A stretch of DNA of 6,110 bases. Source: Pedobacter sp. Its GTDB lineage: Bacteria; Bacteroidota; Bacteroidia; Sphingobacteriales; Sphingobacteriaceae. Below are positions 5,175 to 6,110 of the stretch, one piece after another. Made by a program: the position numbers and the translations under genes. How positions within the stretch are numbered: position 1 is the first letter of the stretch; the number at the start of each line of letters is the position of its first letter. The notes below the pieces were generated by a model, which was given only the letters and a program-made list of their open reading frames with translations, did not search any database and was not told where the DNA came from. Location of the stretch: the NCBI GenBank assembly GCA_028287885.1, contig JAQBOT010000391.1, forward strand, positions 1 to 6,110, given 5' to 3'.

Positions 5175-6110
5175 ATGAAACACTTTACGCTTAAACATCT
5201 GGTTCGGATTAAGTTGCCCTGGTTGCTCACTATCCTAGCAATTTTAACTTTTGGACCGAGTCTCCCTGCAACCGGACAGGGAACGAATGCAACGCTTTCC
5301 GGAATGGTGGAAAGCGACAAAGGAGGCCCATTACCTGGGGTATCTATTGAGATTAGGAATGAGGGAAATTCGGAAAGAAGGGTGGCCAGCACCAACGATA
5401 AAGGAGTTTTTACGATTCAAAATCTAAACGCTTCCGGAAGTTACGCGATAACTTTCTCTTATGTAGGCTTTGAATCTTATGTTATGAAAGGTTACAAGTT
5501 TAAGGTAGGAGAGAACGCATCCTTGCTGGTCAAATTGAAAGAACAGAGTAACACGCTAAATCAAATTGTAGTAACTGGGTATTCCACACAGCGGAAAAAG
5601 GATCTGACTGGGGCAGTGTCCATCATCAATGTGAGTGAAGCGAAGACTGTTCCTGTTGCCGGGGTAGACCAGGCCTTGCAAGGAAAAGCTGCCGGTGTGA
5701 CGGTTGTCGGCGACGGGCAGCCTGGCGGCGGCGTGTCCGTACGTGTACGTGGTTTCAGTACTATCGGGAACAATGATCCCCTGTATATTATTGATGGTGT
5801 GCCTACAACTTCTGGGATAAGCATGATCAATTCTTCTGATATTGAAACAATACAGGTGTTAAAAGATGCCTCTTCTGCCTCTATTTATGGTTCAAGAGCG
5901 GCTAATGGTGTGGTTATTATAACCACCAAGAAAGGAAGCCGGGGCAAGACTCAAGTGTCCTATGATGGAATGGCTGGGGTACAAAAAGTTAGTCATGTGC
6001 CAGATCTCTTGAATGCACAACAATTTGGAGACACTTATTTCCAGGCATTAAAGAATGATGGAATTGCGCCGAACAGCCCGATCTTTGGGTCCGGCACAAA
6101 TGCGGTAATT
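5175..6110 (+). CDS. SusC/RagA-family TonB-dependent outer-membrane transporter, N-terminal part (partial)
   Basis: An open frame of 312 codons runs off the right edge; full family members are about 1000 residues. A signal peptide is seen at about 1-34 (basic MKHFTLKHLVRIK, hydrophobic LPWLLTILAILTF, cleavage probably after ATG before Q35). A carboxypeptidase-regulatory-like beta domain follows at about 40-122 (LSGMVESDKGGPLPGVSI, FSYVGFESY). Next is the SusC-type junction IVVTGYSTQRKKDLTGAVS (131-149) and the TonB plug from about 150 (LQGKAAGVTV, VRVRGFSTIG, PLYIIDGVP at 202-210, SSASIYGSRAANGVVIITTKKG at 233-254). The beta-barrel lies beyond the window. It should import an oligosaccharide or other ligand with a SusD lipoprotein. 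No STN domain lies between signal peptide and regulatory-like domain. The start is the ATG at 5175; an overlapping ATG at 5171 opens only a seven-codon frame. It lies 11 nt after the fecR-like stop. Confidence 0.93.
   Translation, partial: MKHFTLKHLVRIKLPWLLTILAILTFGPSLPATGQGTNATLSGMVESDKGGPLPGVSIEIRNEGNSERRVASTNDKGVFTIQNLNASGSYAITFSYVGFESYVMKGYKFKVGENASLLVKLKEQSNTLNQIVVTGYSTQRKKDLTGAVSIINVSEAKTVPVAGVDQALQGKAAGVTVVGDGQPGGGVSVRVRGFSTIGNNDPLYIIDGVPTTSGISMINSSDIETIQVLKDASSASIYGSRAANGVVIITTKKGSRGKTQVSYDGMAGVQKVSHVPDLLNAQQFGDTYFQALKNDGIAPNSPIFGSGTNAVI

Noticed and set aside
5171..5194. ATG at 5171 as start of the SusC-like gene
   Set aside because: That frame stops after seven codons. The ATG at 5175 gives a basic and hydrophobic signal peptide and the full SusC N-terminus.

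Overview
The window looks like chromosomal DNA from a Bacteroidota bacterium, most likely of the Sphingobacteriaceae/Chitinophagaceae type (Pedobacter- or Mucilaginibacter-like). Four things point there: an ECF sigma factor / FecR / SusC gene series, a DUF6266 protein, a DUF2027 protein, and TAnnTTTG promoter-like motifs with almost no Shine-Dalgarno sequences. The genus is an inference from family distribution, not from a marker gene.

Layout, left to right. (1) At 1-23 (minus) is the possible start of a divergent gene that leaves the window. (2) At 59-694 (+) is a DUF2027 protein that stops where related proteins, as I recall them, continue into a Smr nuclease-like domain. (3) At 697-1341 (-) is a DUF6266 protein of unknown function, tail-to-tail with the previous gene across 2 nt. 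(4) At 1342-1670 is a 329-nt intergenic region with a GTTTAAC/GTTAAAC dyad, a hairpin, a degenerate 11-bp tandem repeat and a plausible promoter. (5) At 1671-2771 (+) is a GAF-PAS-HisKA protein with a phosphoacceptor-type His box but no ATPase domain. (6) At 2773-3354 (-) is a TMEM175-type potassium channel protein, tail-to-tail with the kinase-like gene across 1 nt. (7) At 3355-3548 is a divergent intergenic region with two small dyads. (8) At 3549-6110 (+) is an operon-like run: ECF sigma factor, FecR-type anti-sigma factor, and the first 312 codons of a SusC-family TonB-dependent outer-membrane transporter.

The right-hand genes are expected to work together. The transporter imports an oligosaccharide or similar ligand. 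FecR crosses the inner membrane and holds or activates the sigma factor, and the sigma factor drives the transporter genes. A SusD lipoprotein and possibly degradative enzymes would be expected to the right of the window. The transporter has no N-terminal STN signalling domain, so it is unclear how it would talk to FecR directly. The left and middle genes are single units of alternating orientation with no obvious common pathway.

I found no clearly new biological system. The items most worth checking are the 11-bp tandem repeat beside the DUF6266 gene, the ATPase-less histidine-kinase-like protein, the Smr-less DUF2027 gene, and the short overlapping reading frame at the sigma-factor start.
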